Source of the DNA: an uncultured Bacillota bacterium
GTDB lineage: Bacteria > Bacillota_I > Bacilli_A > RF39 > UBA660
NCBI GenBank assembly: GCA_947165195.1
Contig: CAMUZJ010000069.1
Coordinates: 1 to 5,646, forward strand
Reading direction: 5' to 3'
DNA length: 5,646 nt
Under the pieces are notes generated by a model. That model was given only the letters and a program-made list of their open reading frames with translations. It had not been told where the DNA came from and made no database searches. Of this stretch, positions 4,697 to 5,646 are shown one piece after another (position 1 is the stretch's first letter; every line of letters begins with the position of its first letter). The position numbers and the translations under genes were made by a program.

Positions 4697-5623
4697 ATGA
4701 AAAAATTAGCTTATATAAATGGCATAGTAGGTATTTTATTCATAACATGCGGAATTTTATTACAGACAGTTACTCCTGTAAAAGAGATTAGTGGAAGAAT
4801 GATAGAAAATAAAGCTACTACTGTCAAATTGGTAAAACAAAATGATTACTTTAGAAATTATGATTTTCAATATGTTCAAAATACTACCAATACTACTCCT
4901 AAAAATTATCAAGATATTTTAAATTTAGTTTACTCAATCGCAAATAATGGATATGATACATTTACGTTTTACTGTGATAAAAATTATAAGGAATGTAGTG
5001 AAGATGTAAAAAAAATTACTCTAAATCCAGAAACAATAACGACAATTAATAATTATCTTCATAGTTATAACAGTTTTGAAGAAATAAAAATTGGAATAAA
5101 TAAGGCAGGAGAAGTAAAAATTGACTTTAAGAAAAAATATAGTGATGAGCTAATCACAAAAATAAATGAAAAAATAGATGAAATATATGCTGCATCCTAT
5201 ATAGATCCTAATGGAGATTTAGTTGATAGTATTAAGAAATTTCATGATTACATTATTGAACACAGTATATATGATACAGATAGAGCCGAAAATGATATTA
5301 AAACACATCTATCAAATATTGCATATGGTCCTCTATTAGAAGGATATAGTATTTGTGGGGGATATACGGATGCTATGCAATTATTTTTAGAAAAATTAAA
5401 TATTAAAAATTTTAAAATAGCTAGTGAAAAACATATTTGGAATGCTATATATTTAGATGGGAATTGGTACCATATAGATCTTACTTGGGATGATCCTGTT
5501 ACTCCAAATAATATAAACGTATTAAAACACGATTATTTTTTAATTAATACGGATACAATTCGTAATTTAGATTTAACAGAACATGACTTTGTACTTAGTA
5601 ACTATCAAGAGATGCAAAATTAA
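4697..5623 (+). CDS. Membrane-anchored transglutaminase/protease-like protein, paralogue 2
   Basis: The 308-residue product has MKK followed by a hydrophobic segment at residues 5-23 (anchor or signal). The shared N-terminal module spans about residues 52-103: RNYDFQYVQNT, DILNLVYSIANNG and TFTFYCDKNYKEC, with C93 and C100. The transglutaminase-like domain has C220 (SICGGYTDA), H246 (KHIWNA) and D261 (YHIDLTWDD). Across the 59 residues from the AYG motif region to the WDD motif, I count 39 identities with paralogue 1. The N-terminal 50 residues have diverged, and the Tyr-rich stretch is absent here. The catalytic triad is intact, so both copies are probably active; envelope peptide cleavage or cross-linking is inferred from the family and the membrane anchor. 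It has its own promoter and ribosome site. Only 23 nt follow the stop, with no visible terminator, so a co-transcribed third gene beyond the window is possible. Confidence 0.9.
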   Translation: MKKLAYINGIVGILFITCGILLQTVTPVKEISGRMIENKATTVKLVKQNDYFRNYDFQYVQNTTNTTPKNYQDILNLVYSIANNGYDTFTFYCDKNYKECSEDVKKITLNPETITTINNYLHSYNSFEEIKIGINKAGEVKIDFKKKYSDELITKINEKIDEIYAASYIDPNGDLVDSIKKFHDYIIEHSIYDTDRAENDIKTHLSNIAYGPLLEGYSICGGYTDAMQLFLEKLNIKNFKIASEKHIWNAIYLDGNWYHIDLTWDDPVTPNNINVLKHDYFLINTDTIRNLDLTEHDFVLSNYQEMQN

Positions 5624-5646
5624 ATTTATAATACAAAATAACCAGA

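Noticed and set aside
4697..4756. Lipoprotein signal in paralogue 2 (LFITC at residues 14-18)
   Set aside because: The residue before Cys is Thr rather than Ala/Gly/Ser, and the hydrophobic stretch continues past the Cys, so a membrane anchor or ordinary signal fits better.
1..5646. TGA read as tryptophan, as in Mollicutes
   Set aside because: All six complete genes end in TAA, and the Trp residues in the conserved motifs (HIWNA, TWDD) are encoded by TGG, so there is no sign of reassignment.

Overview
The window is a piece of very AT-rich bacterial chromosome. It carries endospore genes (gpr, spoIIP), strong Shine-Dalgarno sites of the AGGTGA/GGAGG type, and TAA as the stop of all six complete genes. 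The divergent arrangement rpsT <-> gpr-spoIIP-(small membrane protein) matches the Bacillus subtilis order rpsT / gpr-spoIIP-yqxA. This points to an AT-rich, spore-forming (or spore-gene-bearing) member of the Bacillota, plausibly one of the gut Bacilli/Erysipelotrichia-like lineages. The lineage is inference; no rRNA is present to settle it.

Minus-strand half (1-3073, transcribed right to left). gpr encodes the protease that degrades small acid-soluble spore proteins at germination. It is followed after 38 nt by spoIIP, a peptidoglycan amidase/endopeptidase of the engulfment machinery. spoIIP overlaps by 17 nt a 107-residue single-pass membrane protein that resembles YqxA in size, topology and position. 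After a 61-nt gap with its own candidate promoter comes a long open reading frame (335 codons, running off the window) that I cannot assign; in B. subtilis lepA occupies this place. Both internal operon junctions contain hairpins: one covers the spoIIP Shine-Dalgarno site, and a perfect 10-bp stem abuts the Shine-Dalgarno site of the small membrane gene.

Divergent control region (3074-3187). A good vegetative promoter with an extended -10 drives rpsT rightward. A weaker candidate forespore-sigma promoter faces gpr leftward.

Plus-strand half (3188-5623). rpsT (ribosomal protein S20) ends in two tandem intrinsic terminators. Two tandem paralogues follow, both membrane-anchored transglutaminase/protease-like proteins. 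Each has its own extended -10 promoter, and the first ends in a strong terminator, so they are separate transcription units. Both keep a Cys-His-Asp triad in the C-terminal domain and share an N-terminal module with a C-X6-C pair. They are the least explained genes with readable domains here and, with the unassigned ORF at the left edge, the most likely place for new biology. I see no CRISPR array, insertion sequence, tRNA, rRNA or prophage signature.
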